Shown in pieces: positions 35,001 through 42,846 of a stretch of DNA of 64,000 bases; positions within the stretch are counted from its first letter, which is position 1; every line of letters starts with the position of its first letter. Position numbers and translations under genes: made by a program. Under the pieces are notes generated by a model. It was not told where the DNA came from. It did no database searches and saw only the letters and a program-made list of their open reading frames with translations. Source of the DNA: Rubripirellula reticaptiva (GTDB lineage: Bacteria > Planctomycetota > Planctomycetia > Pirellulales > Pirellulaceae); contig NZ_SJPX01000002.1 in the NCBI RefSeq assembly GCF_007860175.1, forward strand, positions 558,001-622,000, read 5' to 3'.

Positions 35001-35096
35001 CTTTGCCGCGTCCGGCGCCTCGGCATGCAATCCAGCAGAAAGCGTCAGAACACCAACAAAAACAAAAGCCAAACGGCAAGCAAATGAGCAAAGCAT
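32073..35096 (-). CDS. Secreted M28 peptidase with TolB-type propeller and PDZ domain
   Basis: 1007 residues from ATG 35096. A signal peptide (CRLAFVFVGVLTLSAGLHAEA) is followed by five or more TolB/PD40 propeller repeats (FSADGNRMVFQSERD, YSPDGSQIVFASNRS, FSPDGSRLCWRRFSEDG, HPSGDYLIFTTNRHG, LPDGKRLSWTSTR), a protease-associated-type domain, and the M28 aminopeptidase: HIDHLGKGGG, GADDNASGV and SGEELGLFGS carry the zinc ligands and catalytic Glu. A C-terminal PDZ domain (LSGVAGEGPASKAGLKGGDVIIELAG) completes it. It should act in the periplasm or outside. The longer frame to 35243 has no signal peptide at its start, so 35096 is preferred. Confidence 0.92.
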   Translation of the reverse strand: MLCSFACRLAFVFVGVLTLSAGLHAEAPDAAKVSGHEKLLLSGARQITFEGRRAGEGYFSADGNRMVFQSERDPANPFYQIYVTDLETGDIEIVSPGFGKTTCAWIHPAGDRILFASTQADPDAKQKQIDELELRASGKERRYSWDYDPAYELYAKDLKSGEYSQLTDALGYDAEASYSPDGSQIVFASNRSAYERELSEREKKLLEVDPASMIDLYIMDADGANVRRLTDVAGYDGGPFFSPDGSRLCWRRFSEDGVTAEVYTMRTDGTDVKRLTNLNAMSWAPFFHPSGDYLIFTTNRHGFANFELYLVRADGEGEPVRVTDTDGFDGLPVFLPDGKRLSWTSTRTKSKQSQIFLADWDDAKARKLLGLSSNESEDRSAAIASAQSSSPDFSPADVMRHVDYLTRPELGGRLTGTEGERRATAYVAAYLESLGLEPAGEDGTFYQSFDFPAGSSLGPNNQLITGDRALELNKDWVPLSFSADGEIGAADIVFAGYGLQVPGGENSDEYDSYVHLNVAGQWVLVYRDLPQDITPEQRQQMARYSSPRRKATVARDLGAKGIVFVAGPSSKVRNELIRFDSDASQAGVSIGAVSVTNEVAAKWLAGAGQDLGKIQSELDDGSLAMGFAVENAKMNATIQIDRKRGTGRNVVARLNGGAQANASEPVVIVGAHIDHLGKGGGSNSLAKEDERDGIHVGADDNASGVAAMLEIAQYLAAEKKAGRLNAKRDLLVAGWSGEELGLFGSQAFVDSYYDLYPDAPKTPVDAGYAAAAAAHGMTTDAAPLTAGVAAYLNLDMVGRLREKLVVQGLGSSPGFDSEVQRRNVPVGLELTLDKTSTRLPTDTSAFVSRNVPILSAFTGAHEDYHTPRDTPDKLNYEGAAKISRLFALLTRGFMAAADPPKFELSEGEASEKDVPRANLTAYLGTIPDYVAGEIKGLKLSGVAGEGPASKAGLKGGDVIIELAGRKIEDIYDYTYAIEALKIGEEVGIVVRRDDEDVKLKITPTARD

Positions 35097-35197
35097 GTGT
35101 TGTCCACGACGGGTAAGAATCAGCGGTAAACCGAATTCTATCGCAACCCGGCCAACAGGCCACCGCCGGATCGAATCGAAGCAATGGCGAGGCGACC

Positions 35198-35584
35198 TTA
35201 TAGACCGTGGGCTCCGCGAAGCCGGATCAAATCCTCGCTCCAACGGCCGAACAACTCTCGCCGCTCTTCCTCGCCATCAAACACTCGGACGGTGTTGATA
35301 TTGTGCCGAATGTCGTCGCGGACCAGCCCAAAAACCTTGCGATACTCGGGCTCGGGATCCGGCGCGTCATCGGGCGTTTCGATTCGAACGCGAACAATCG
35401 CCTCGAACCGAAACACCTGCAACCATCCGGGCCGCTGGATCGCGACACAACGTACGTTCTTCAGTTTCGCCGATTGGCCAAAGAAGCCGTTTTCGTTGAG
35501 ATGACGACGGATCGTCAACTCCATATCACGATCACCGCACCAATTGTTCCAGCGCTCGCGAAAGTGCTTTAAAAATGACAACAC
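35198..35584 (-). CDS. Hypothetical protein, 128 residues
   Basis: A basic N-terminus (MLSFLKHFRERWNNW) leads into an alternating beta/alpha segment (ELTIRRHLNENGF, KLKNVRCVAIQRPGWLQVFRFEAIVRV, YRKVFGLVRDDIR). No domain recognised. Codon pattern and lack of interruption support a real gene; start GTG 35584, alternative TTG 35581. It lies between the DUF3500 gene and the M28 peptidase gene on the same strand. Confidence 0.55.
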   Translation of the reverse strand: MLSFLKHFRERWNNWCGDRDMELTIRRHLNENGFFGQSAKLKNVRCVAIQRPGWLQVFRFEAIVRVRIETPDDAPDPEPEYRKVFGLVRDDIRHNINTVRVFDGEEERRELFGRWSEDLIRLRGAHGL

Positions 35585-35635
35585 CTGAAAACCTTGCTCG
35601 ATTCAATTCCGAAATCGCTCGAAGGCAACGTTGCC

Positions 35636-36673
35636 TTACTCGATCGGTAAATCAAAGTCGCCTGTCAAGTCCCGCCAAACCGCGTGAATGTGGTTGGCTG
35701 GATTTCCAGAGGCGTCAGGCTGAGTATTTACGAATTCGATCAGAAACGTGTTACCGCGGACGCGATAGTAGTGTCCGATACCAGGTTCAGTAGCACCGGC
35801 CCAAGCAAAGTAGACGTTGTCCCAACCAGACTGCTGGATAAGTTCACGGCGTTGAGCAGCGATGTCATCGGCGACCGCGTCGACATAGACGCCGACCAGG
35901 TCCTGCAGCAACTGTTTTCCGGCCGGGTCAAGTTGCCCCATTGAGATGCCTTCGGGCTTGCCGACCTTCGGTTGAGCCTCACCGGCGAACCGAATTTCCG
36001 CAGGCGCCTTGTCAGCGATCATCGCAGTTTCCAGTTTCTTACCGGACAATGAACGAACCAATTCAAACGCCAAGTCTTCTTCTTCCTTCAAAATCCGTGT
36101 GCCTTTTCCCAGCGGCCCAGAGACTTCGTCCATGATCGTGGCAGGATTGGTCGCAAAGAATTGTGGCGTGCTGTCAACCATCTTTCCGTCACGGCAAACG
36201 AAGTTCAGCGACAAGTGGTGCCCTTCGAAACTCATGCCCCACGAACCTTCGTTCTTGGGTTCACCGAACAGAGTCAGGTAGTACATACCGGAGTCGCGAT
36301 CCCAATTACGTTTATCGCCTTCGAGTTCGAACAGAACCTTTTCATTCATCATGATTTTGTTCGTCTTGTCGTACCCCATCTCGCTAAGGGCCGCGCGGAC
36401 CAGTCGCAAGGCTGCGGTTTGCTGGGCGGTGTTCATTTCCCGAATCATCAATCCCTTACGTGACTTCTTAGGGATGAAGTGCCAGTCGACGCGTGCGGGC
36501 GAGTCATAAGCCATAATCGCTTTGGCTTTTTGATCAGCATCAAGCGACGCCACAAAGGACTCGGCGAACGTCTGCATCTGCTGCCCCGGCGGATCACCGA
36601 CTTTTAATCCGATAATGGTGCAGGCGACAGCGCAAATCGAAACGGCAACGGCAGAGCGAACGAATAGTCGCAT
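35636..36673 (-). CDS. DUF3500 family secreted protein
   Basis: 345 residues with an N-terminal hydrophobic signal (SAVAVSICAVACTIIG). Typical DUF3500 marks are FAESFVASLDADQKAKAIMAYDSPARVDWHFIPK, NRNWDRDSGMYYLTLFGEP-like segment, WGMSFEGHHLSLNFV and the end AWAGATEPGIGHYYRVRGNTFLIEFVN with NHIHAVWRDLTGDF. Function unknown; it is found in many planctomycetes and other bacteria and is exported. Ends close to the 128-residue gene; co-transcription is possible. Confidence 0.9.
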   Translation of the reverse strand: MRLFVRSAVAVSICAVACTIIGLKVGDPPGQQMQTFAESFVASLDADQKAKAIMAYDSPARVDWHFIPKKSRKGLMIREMNTAQQTAALRLVRAALSEMGYDKTNKIMMNEKVLFELEGDKRNWDRDSGMYYLTLFGEPKNEGSWGMSFEGHHLSLNFVCRDGKMVDSTPQFFATNPATIMDEVSGPLGKGTRILKEEEDLAFELVRSLSGKKLETAMIADKAPAEIRFAGEAQPKVGKPEGISMGQLDPAGKQLLQDLVGVYVDAVADDIAAQRRELIQQSGWDNVYFAWAGATEPGIGHYYRVRGNTFLIEFVNTQPDASGNPANHIHAVWRDLTGDFDLPIE

Positions 36674-36804
36674 GGTGGGAAGATCCGAGGGGAAGTGGGG
36701 GAGGGAATCCGTAAGGCATAGGTTAATTCAGCGCCAACAGTTTAGCAGAGTCGCGCGTCGCTTATCCGCAACACAAATCCGCCATTTTTACTCCCGAATC
36801 ATCG

Positions 36805-38373
36805 CTAAAGCGTTGGGCCAACGGTCCAAGGGATAAATTCATGGTCGCCAACGTCCAGCTCTTCGCTCGCCGTTTTCTTGCCGCTGGCGACTTTGAGGGA
36901 CCACTCGAAAAATCGATCGCCGACCGCCTGCAAGTCCTCACCGTCAAGCACGGTCCCGGCATCCAAGTCCATATCTTCGGCCATCGTTTTGTACATCGGC
37001 GTGTTTGTCGCGACCTTGATGACCGGCGTCGGTTTACATCCGAAACAACTGCCGCGACCAGTCGTGAACATGACCAAGTTCGCGCCGCCAGCAACTTTGC
37101 CCGTAACGCTGGCGGGGTCAAAGCCAGGTGTATCCATCACCACTAACCCTGGCGAGGTGATCGTTTCAGCGTATTCGTAGACCGCTTCCATTGCGGTTGA
37201 CCCACTTTTGGAAACTGCACCGAGCGACTTTTCAGTAATCGTTGTCAGGCCACCGGCTTTGTTACCGACCGAAGGGTTATTGTCGATTTGGCCACCGTAC
37301 ATCGCGACGTGATCTTTCCACCACTGAATTCGGTCGAGCAACTTTTGCGCGACTTCCGATGACCGACTGCGACGAACCAACAAGTGTTCGGCGCCGTAGA
37401 GTTCCGTCGTCTCGGAAATCACACTGGTCCCACCGCAGGCCACGATTCGATCCGAGACCACTCCAACCGCGGGGTTCGCCGTCAGCCCGGAATACCCGTC
37501 GCTGCCACCGCACTCGACCGCCAAAGTCAACTTCGACGCGTCGGCAGGCGATCGAGTGAACTGGTTCGCTCGATCAAGCACCTCGACCAACAACTTGTCC
37601 GCTTTTTCGATCGTCGCACGGGTGCCGCCTTCGGTTTGCATCGTCAACATTGGCACGCCATTGTCCCGAGTCAGCTTGTCGCCGCCGGGCGAATACAACG
37701 AAACCACGCCGTGATGTTCGGCCAAATATCCCGACGTCGTCTGCTCGCATCCCAATCCAATCACCAGCACGCCGCCGACGTTGGGATGCTTGACGTAACC
37801 GGCCAACACGCGCCCCAGCATTTGGTGTTTGATGCCGTTGTACTGCATCGCGCAACCGGTAGTGTGAGTGGCCGCGAAGACGCCATCGACGCCGGGCCAC
37901 TGCTTCATCCGCTCAGGTGTGAATCGAGCCACGACTTTGTGACACACTGTCGCACTGCAGTTCACGGTCGACAACAACATGACGTAATTACGAGTGCCAA
38001 CACGACCGTCGGGCCGATGAAACCCGTCAAAGGTTCGCGTGATTTTCGCCAGCGCCGCGGGCGGCGAGATTCTCGACAAATCATCAGAGACGACGTGATG
38101 GTCAGCCAAATTATGACTGTGGACGTGATCACCGACTGCGATATCTCTAGTCGCCACACCGATTGGCTGGCCGTATTTGAACACGGATTGTCCGCTGGCG
38201 ACCGCCTGCGTTGCCACTTTGTGGCCAGCCGGGACCGGCATCGCCACGGTAAGGTTGCCATCGCTAAACCCCGCGGGCAATGCTTCGGTTGCAACGGCTA
38301 CGTTGTCGCGGCTATCCAGCCGTATCAGTGCCGCACGCTGCACTGAATTTCTTTGATTGGCATTTGTCATCAT
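36805..38373 (-). CDS. uxaA-like: UxaA-family altronate/galactarate-type dehydratase
   Basis: 522 residues: an N-terminal SAF domain (NVAVATEALPAGF ... IAVGDHVHSHNL) fused to the large UxaA domain (FDGFHRPDGRVGTRNYVMLLSTVNCSAT, THTTGCAMQ, VIGLGCEQTT, VECGGSDGYSGLTANPA, ETTELYGAEHLL, MDTPGFDPASVTGKVAGGANLVMFTTGRGSCFGCKP). The conserved Cys residues are iron ligands. Members dehydrate altronate or galactarate in uronate catabolism; the exact sugar acid is not decided. Fits a polysaccharide-degrading marine planctomycete. No other uronate gene is adjacent. Confidence 0.88.
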   Translation of the reverse strand: MMTNANQRNSVQRAALIRLDSRDNVAVATEALPAGFSDGNLTVAMPVPAGHKVATQAVASGQSVFKYGQPIGVATRDIAVGDHVHSHNLADHHVVSDDLSRISPPAALAKITRTFDGFHRPDGRVGTRNYVMLLSTVNCSATVCHKVVARFTPERMKQWPGVDGVFAATHTTGCAMQYNGIKHQMLGRVLAGYVKHPNVGGVLVIGLGCEQTTSGYLAEHHGVVSLYSPGGDKLTRDNGVPMLTMQTEGGTRATIEKADKLLVEVLDRANQFTRSPADASKLTLAVECGGSDGYSGLTANPAVGVVSDRIVACGGTSVISETTELYGAEHLLVRRSRSSEVAQKLLDRIQWWKDHVAMYGGQIDNNPSVGNKAGGLTTITEKSLGAVSKSGSTAMEAVYEYAETITSPGLVVMDTPGFDPASVTGKVAGGANLVMFTTGRGSCFGCKPTPVIKVATNTPMYKTMAEDMDLDAGTVLDGEDLQAVGDRFFEWSLKVASGKKTASEELDVGDHEFIPWTVGPTL

Positions 38374-38515
38374 GTGCCTATGGTTCCTACCCCGAACTTG
38401 GATGCTTATATTTCGATGGTCTGAGTTTTACGAGTTTGAGGCCGCAGTCTAACCGCCATAGCGTTACGCAAAGCCGAACCTAAACAGCCAAACCAAAACA
38501 GCTAAGCCAGAACCG

Positions 38516-39700
38516 ATGAAAATTCACGAATACCAGGGCAAAGAACTGTTCCGCAAATCCGGTGTTCCGGTTTTGGACGGCATCGTTGCCAAAACGGCCG
38601 ATGACGCCGTTGCCGCGTACGAAAAGCTAGGCGGCAAGATTGCTGTCGTCAAATCGCAAATCCACGCCGGTGGACGCGGGAAGGGTACGACCAAAGAAGA
38701 CGCGAATCAACGCGGAGTTGTAGTTTGCAAGAGCGCCGACGAAGTTCGCGCTGCCGCGAACGGCTTGTTGGGCAAAACGCTTGTCACGATCCAAACTGGC
38801 CCCGAGGGCAAGATCGTCAACCAAGTCTTCGTCGAAGCCGGCTGCGATATCGCTCGCGAACTGTACCTGGGCATCGTCGTTGACCGGGCTAGCATGAAGC
38901 CGGTATTGATGGCCAGCACCGAAGGCGGCGTCGAAATCGAAGAAGTCGCCGAACACACGCCCGAACTGATCTTCAAAGAACACTTCGACCCAGCCGTCGG
39001 ACTAGAAGCTTTTCAAGTTCGCAAGCTTTGCAAAAAGCTGAAAATCGAAGGCGCCGCCGCAAAGGCAGCCTCGAAGTTCTTGCCCGCAATCTGTCGTTTC
39101 TTTGTCGATTACGATTGCTCGATGGCCGAAATCAATCCGCTGGTTATCACCGGTGACGGACAAATGATCGCCTTGGACGCGAAAATCGACTTCGATTCCA
39201 ATGCTCTGTTCCGCCACAAAGACTTGCTCGAATACCGCGACCTGTCCGAAGAAGAGCCAAGCGAAGTGCGGGCCAGCAAATCAGGCCTCAGCTACGTCAA
39301 GCTAGAAGGCAACATCGGTTGCCTGGTCAACGGTGCCGGACTGGCAATGTCGACCATGGACATCATCAAGTATCACGGCGGACAGCCGGCGAACTTCTTG
39401 GACGTTGGTGGCGGAGCGAACGCCGAACAAGTCACCGAAGCGTTCCAAATCTTGCTGTCCGATCCGAACTGCAAAGGCGTGTTGGTCAACATTTTCGGCG
39501 GGATCGCTCGCTGTACCACGATCGCCGCGGCCATCATCGAAGCCAGCAAGGTTGTCGGATTCAAAGTTCCCTTGGTTGTTCGCTTAGAAGGTACCGAAGT
39601 CGAAGAAGGCCGCAAAATGCTGGCTGAATCCGACGTCGACATCATCAACGCCGTTGACATCACCGACGCCGCCAAAAAAATCGTCGCCGCAGCAAAGTAG
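38516..39700 (+). CDS. sucC: Succinyl-CoA synthetase, beta subunit
   Basis: 394 residues. ATP-grasp features are [38 protein letters not shown] and [28 protein letters not shown]; the CoA-ligase part has [19 protein letters not shown] and [14 protein letters not shown]. It couples succinyl-CoA cleavage to nucleotide phosphorylation in the TCA cycle, as a heteromer with SucD. sucD begins 114 bases downstream on the same strand. Confidence 0.97.
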   Translation: MKIHEYQGKELFRKSGVPVLDGIVAKTADDAVAAYEKLGGKIAVVKSQIHAGGRGKGTTKEDANQRGVVVCKSADEVRAAANGLLGKTLVTIQTGPEGKIVNQVFVEAGCDIARELYLGIVVDRASMKPVLMASTEGGVEIEEVAEHTPELIFKEHFDPAVGLEAFQVRKLCKKLKIEGAAAKAASKFLPAICRFFVDYDCSMAEINPLVITGDGQMIALDAKIDFDSNALFRHKDLLEYRDLSEEEPSEVRASKSGLSYVKLEGNIGCLVNGAGLAMSTMDIIKYHGGQPANFLDVGGGANAEQVTEAFQILLSDPNCKGVLVNIFGGIARCTTIAAAIIEASKVVGFKVPLVVRLEGTEVEEGRKMLAESDVDIINAVDITDAAKKIVAAAK

Positions 39701-39783
39701 AGATTCGGTGCGATGCGTCTGAGTTTCAGTCCACCACTGAACTTTGACGCCCCACTACATCTCACGTTTTGATTTTTCCAAAG

Positions 39784-39804
39784 ACCTAAAACCTAAAGCC
39801 TAAA
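39784..39804 (+). repeat. Three tandem 7-base repeats before sucD
   Basis: ACCTAAA-ACCTAAA-GCCTAAA lies in the sucC-sucD gap, ending 10 bases before the sucD start. It occupies the place where a ribosome site would normally be; no better one is seen. Confidence 0.5.
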
Positions 39805-39814
39805 ATCTACTCCC

Positions 39815-40690
39815 ATGAGTATCCTGGTCGATAAAAACACGAAAGTCATTTGCCAAGGCATCACTGGCAACGCGGGCACCTTTCACTCGCTCGGTTGTCG
39901 CGATTACGGAACGCAAATGGTCGGCGGAGTCACGCCGGGCAAGGGCGGACAGAACGTCGAAGGCATTCCCGTCTTTGACACCGTCGAAGAGGCTGTCCAC
40001 TCGACAGGCGCCAACGCGACGATGATCTTCGTTCCGCCACCGTTCACCGCCGATGCGATTCTGGAAGCCGTCGACGCGGGCATCAAAATCATTGCGGCGA
40101 TCACTGAAGGCGTGCCTGTCTTGGACATGGTTCGCGTCTACGAAAAAGTCAAAGCCAGCGGATCAATCCTGATTGGCCCGAACTGCCCCGGCCTGATCAC
40201 TCCGGGCGAGTGCAAAATCGGCATCATGCCCGGTTACATTCACCAACCTGGCAAAGTCGGTGTAATGAGCCGCAGCGGCACGCTGACTTACGAATCCGTT
40301 TGGCAGACAAGCAACCTGGGACTCGGCCAAAGCACCTGCGTCGGACTCGGTGGCGACCCCATCGTCGGAACCAGCTTCATCGATCTGTTGAAACTGTACC
40401 AAGAAGACGATCAAACCGAAGCGATCTTGATGATTGGTGAAATCGGTGGATCGGCCGAAGAAGAAGCCGCCGCGTTCGCAAAAGAACACGTCACCAAACC
40501 AATGGCCGCCTTCATCGCTGGACGCACCGCACCGCCCGGAAAACGCATGGGCCACGCTGGTGCTATTATCAGTGGCGGAAAAGGTACGGCAACCGAAAAG
40601 GTTGCAGCACTGGAAGACGCCGGAATTGTCGTGGCACCAACGCCTGCCGACATGGGTGCCGCCGTTGTCGAAGCGATGAAGAAACGATAA
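39815..40690 (+). CDS. sucD: Succinyl-CoA synthetase, alpha subunit
   Basis: 291 residues. CoA-binding Rossmann segment ([35 protein letters not shown]), [41 protein letters not shown], and the active-site histidine in [18 protein letters not shown]. The alpha subunit carries the phosphohistidine; partner of SucC. The weak ribosome-site region holds a 7-base repeat. Hairpins follow its stop. Confidence 0.97.
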   Translation: MSILVDKNTKVICQGITGNAGTFHSLGCRDYGTQMVGGVTPGKGGQNVEGIPVFDTVEEAVHSTGANATMIFVPPPFTADAILEAVDAGIKIIAAITEGVPVLDMVRVYEKVKASGSILIGPNCPGLITPGECKIGIMPGYIHQPGKVGVMSRSGTLTYESVWQTSNLGLGQSTCVGLGGDPIVGTSFIDLLKLYQEDDQTEAILMIGEIGGSAEEEAAAFAKEHVTKPMAAFIAGRTAPPGKRMGHAGAIISGGKGTATEKVAALEDAGIVVAPTPADMGAAVVEAMKKR

Positions 40691-40695
40691 AGCCG

Positions 40696-40749
40696 CTGGT
40701 GTTTCACACCAGACTGAACCTGGGATAACGGAATTCGCAAAGAATTCCG
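40696..40749. terminator. Two hairpins between convergent sucD and the 390-residue gene
   Basis: CTGGTG (40696-40701)/CACCAG (40707-40712) and CGGAATTC (40729-40736)/GAATTCCG (40742-40749) are perfect arms with 5-base loops, filling the 65-base gap. Neither has a T-run; they may stop transcription together or protect 3' ends. Confidence 0.4.
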
Positions 40750-40755
40750 CCGAGC

Positions 40756-41928
40756 CTACGCGGCGTGCAGAACCGCAACATAGCCGAGCACATCGTTGTG
40801 CTGCTGGCAGTATTCCAAGATTGGCTCGAACGCGGAATTGTCTCCGGCAGTTTTGGCTCGATTTGCAATCTCGATCAGCATCGGAACGATACGCTGAGTC
40901 GGAATGTCACCGGGCACCAACTCGATCGAGGCCAGCACCGCGTCTTTGTGCCGACCGATCCGATCAAGCAGATCGACATACGTCTCGATCGCTCCGGTTC
41001 CACTGGTGGCAACGTCAACCGCGCGAGCCTTGCGTTCAAATAGTTTTAGCCCCGCGTCGACGTTTTCGCCCAACAGGATCGAATAGAACGTTCCGTAGGC
41101 CGGATAAAAGTCAACGAACGGTTCTTCGCCTGGATATTGGAACTGATGATTCAAACGGCGACCGTACTGAGTGAGCTCCCACGCTTTTTTTAACTGAGCC
41201 GGATCATCGAGAACCGTCGCCACTCGCACCGTGGCGGCCAAGTGCGTGGTATCGAGGTGATAGCCACCTCCGTCAAGGATCCAGCGACGCTTCTCGATCA
41301 AGTCCCCAAGCGTCTCATCGTCACCGGCCGGCGGCTCGCCTTCTTTTTGGGCAATGTCGCTTCGGACCATCGCCAGCAGTTCGCCGTACAAGTGTTCAAG
41401 CAAGCAACTTGACGCAGCTTTGCGATCCGCTTTGCTGCGACTGACAATTGATTGCTCGTACAACGTGATGCTGTTGCACGTGCCCTGATTGTCGATCACC
41501 GCTTGATAACCGCGTCCGACGTCAACTCCTTCATGCAACAAAACCTGAATCATCTCGTCATAGTTGTCATCGGTGATTTCAATTTTGTTCAGCAGCTTTC
41601 GGGCAGTCTCAATATCACCGGTCGGACGCAGGTACATCCAACCTTCACCAACCCGACCATCTTGGATCAGCATCGTGCCCGTTTCGCGGCAAGCGTCAAG
41701 AAGCCCAAGTTCAAGTTGACGCTCGACTTCCTCCGGACGGGCCGGCTCGTCTTCCACTGCCACAAGCGGCAACCCGACTCGATTGCGGATCTGCATCTTT
41801 ATCGCTTCGAACAACTCCATTGCGCTACGAGTGCTGCGGAAGTGTTCGACCATTCGGTCAAGCATCCCAGCCGGATCATCACGGGTCTCGGCCAGCGACG
41901 CAAAAACATCAGTCTTAGTACTACTCAT
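40756..41928 (-). CDS. Hypothetical protein, 390 residues (WXG-like cluster)
   Basis: Soluble, acidic, with alternating helices (LASLAETRDDPAGMLDRMVEHFRSTRSAMELFEAIK; DDNYDEMIQVLLHEGVDVGRGYQAVIDNQGTCNSITLY; KKAWELTQYGRRLNHQFQYPGEEPFVDFYPAYGTFYSILLG). No signal peptide or membrane helix. I do not recognise a domain; the helix-rich pattern is compatible with a repeat fold. It is the last gene of the minus-strand cluster, starting 124 bases after the coiled-coil gene, and may be co-transcribed. The ATG at 41928 is the first plausible start. Confidence 0.75.
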   Translation of the reverse strand: MSSTKTDVFASLAETRDDPAGMLDRMVEHFRSTRSAMELFEAIKMQIRNRVGLPLVAVEDEPARPEEVERQLELGLLDACRETGTMLIQDGRVGEGWMYLRPTGDIETARKLLNKIEITDDNYDEMIQVLLHEGVDVGRGYQAVIDNQGTCNSITLYEQSIVSRSKADRKAASSCLLEHLYGELLAMVRSDIAQKEGEPPAGDDETLGDLIEKRRWILDGGGYHLDTTHLAATVRVATVLDDPAQLKKAWELTQYGRRLNHQFQYPGEEPFVDFYPAYGTFYSILLGENVDAGLKLFERKARAVDVATSGTGAIETYVDLLDRIGRHKDAVLASIELVPGDIPTQRIVPMLIEIANRAKTAGDNSAFEPILEYCQQHNDVLGYVAVLHAA

Positions 41929-42051
41929 ATACCTGTGAATGGTTGGAGCCCAGCCTGTTGGCTGTCATCAATAAAAGTCGCGATTGTCGCTAACCGATTC
42001 GCGAACAGCGTCAAGTTCCGATGACGCGCCGGTTTCAGTCACAAACAATCA

Positions 42052-42531
42052 TCAGTCTCGTTCGGCATACGCCTTTAATTGTTCAATTAAACCACGCAAT
42101 TCCGTCGCAGCGGTCGGCAACCCAACCTCGCAGTGCTGTGCGACGTCGGCAAGGGGGCCGAGAACTTCATTGCACACCTGCGAAATCTGTATCGACCACG
42201 CCTTGGCCTCCCGGACCTTCGCTTCGCAAAAACGAACTCGACGCTCGCACTTCTGTACCCGAGCAAAGGCCTCGGTCGCCGCTGGCCGATCTTCGGCCCG
42301 AGCCGCCGAGCGTTTCATCGCCAAACTGTCCTTCGACTCGTTCAATTCGCGACTTGCCAACTCAGCTTGGTGCCGCCAATACTTGGGGCGATCCTGCGAA
42401 AAATACTCTTCCGCACGATGAACCATCATGCGCACTTCCTGCAACGCATCGTCCCAATCGCCAGACAGGCGAAGGAGTCCGTCGTGAAAATGTTCCAGCG
42501 ATTCGATGCTGCGTACCTTACTACTGGCCAT
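42052..42531 (-). CDS. Coiled-coil protein beside the WXG-like gene
   Basis: 159 residues, strongly helical with heptad-like spacing (WRHQAELASRELNESKDSLAMKRSAARAE; RVQKCERRVRFCEAKVREAKAW), ending in a Leu-rich helix (ELRGLIEQLKAYAE). No signal peptide. It starts 4 bases after the stop of the WXG-like gene, so the two are translationally coupled and probably interact. Many WXG100 proteins work with a helical partner; that analogy is the only hint to its role. Confidence 0.7.
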   Translation of the reverse strand: MASSKVRSIESLEHFHDGLLRLSGDWDDALQEVRMMVHRAEEYFSQDRPKYWRHQAELASRELNESKDSLAMKRSAARAEDRPAATEAFARVQKCERRVRFCEAKVREAKAWSIQISQVCNEVLGPLADVAQHCEVGLPTAATELRGLIEQLKAYAERD

Positions 42532-42535
42532 TTGA

Positions 42536-42805
42536 CTAGCGTCCCAAATACGCGTCGATCTGCTCCGCCTTGCGCATCAAGTACGGAACGTGCTCTTCAG
42601 TGGTTTGAATCAAGCGAGCCAACTGCCGCAACTGCGTTGTGAATTCATCGGAAAACTTACGTTGCTGTTCGTCACGCCAGGTCTGTTCCAACTGATTCAT
42701 CTGTGACGCTAGTCCCGTCGAACGCTGCTTCATCTCTTCGGCAAACCGATGAAGCTGGGCTGCGAATTGGCGCAGTTGGTCAGGGTCGACGACGGCTTGA
42801 GCCAT
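42536..42805 (-). CDS. WXG100/ESAT-6-like small helical protein
   Basis: 89 residues from ATG 42805. Two long helices flank a turn: first QLRQFAAQLHRFAEEMKQRSTGLASQMNQLEQ, then Trp43 in TWRDEQQRKFSDEF, then FTTQLRQLARLIQTTEEHVPYLMRKAEQID. Size, helical hairpin and the W-x-(G/D)-...-F pattern are those of WXG100 proteins, here with Asp in place of Gly. WXG100 proteins are type VII secretion substrates in Gram-positives; no FtsK/EssC-type ATPase is in the window, and no YxxxD/E export signal is clear. A GAGA purine stretch precedes the start; the in-frame ATG at 42829 is the alternative. Confidence 0.65.
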   Translation of the reverse strand: MAQAVVDPDQLRQFAAQLHRFAEEMKQRSTGLASQMNQLEQTWRDEQQRKFSDEFTTQLRQLARLIQTTEEHVPYLMRKAEQIDAYLGR

Positions 42806-42846
42806 AGTAATGTCTCGGGTTGGGGGCAAATAAGAGCGAGTGGCGG

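Noticed and set aside
37384-38346. A 320-codon plus-strand frame opposite the UxaA-type gene
   Set aside because: It is a mirror of a well-supported gene with high His/Arg content and no domain.
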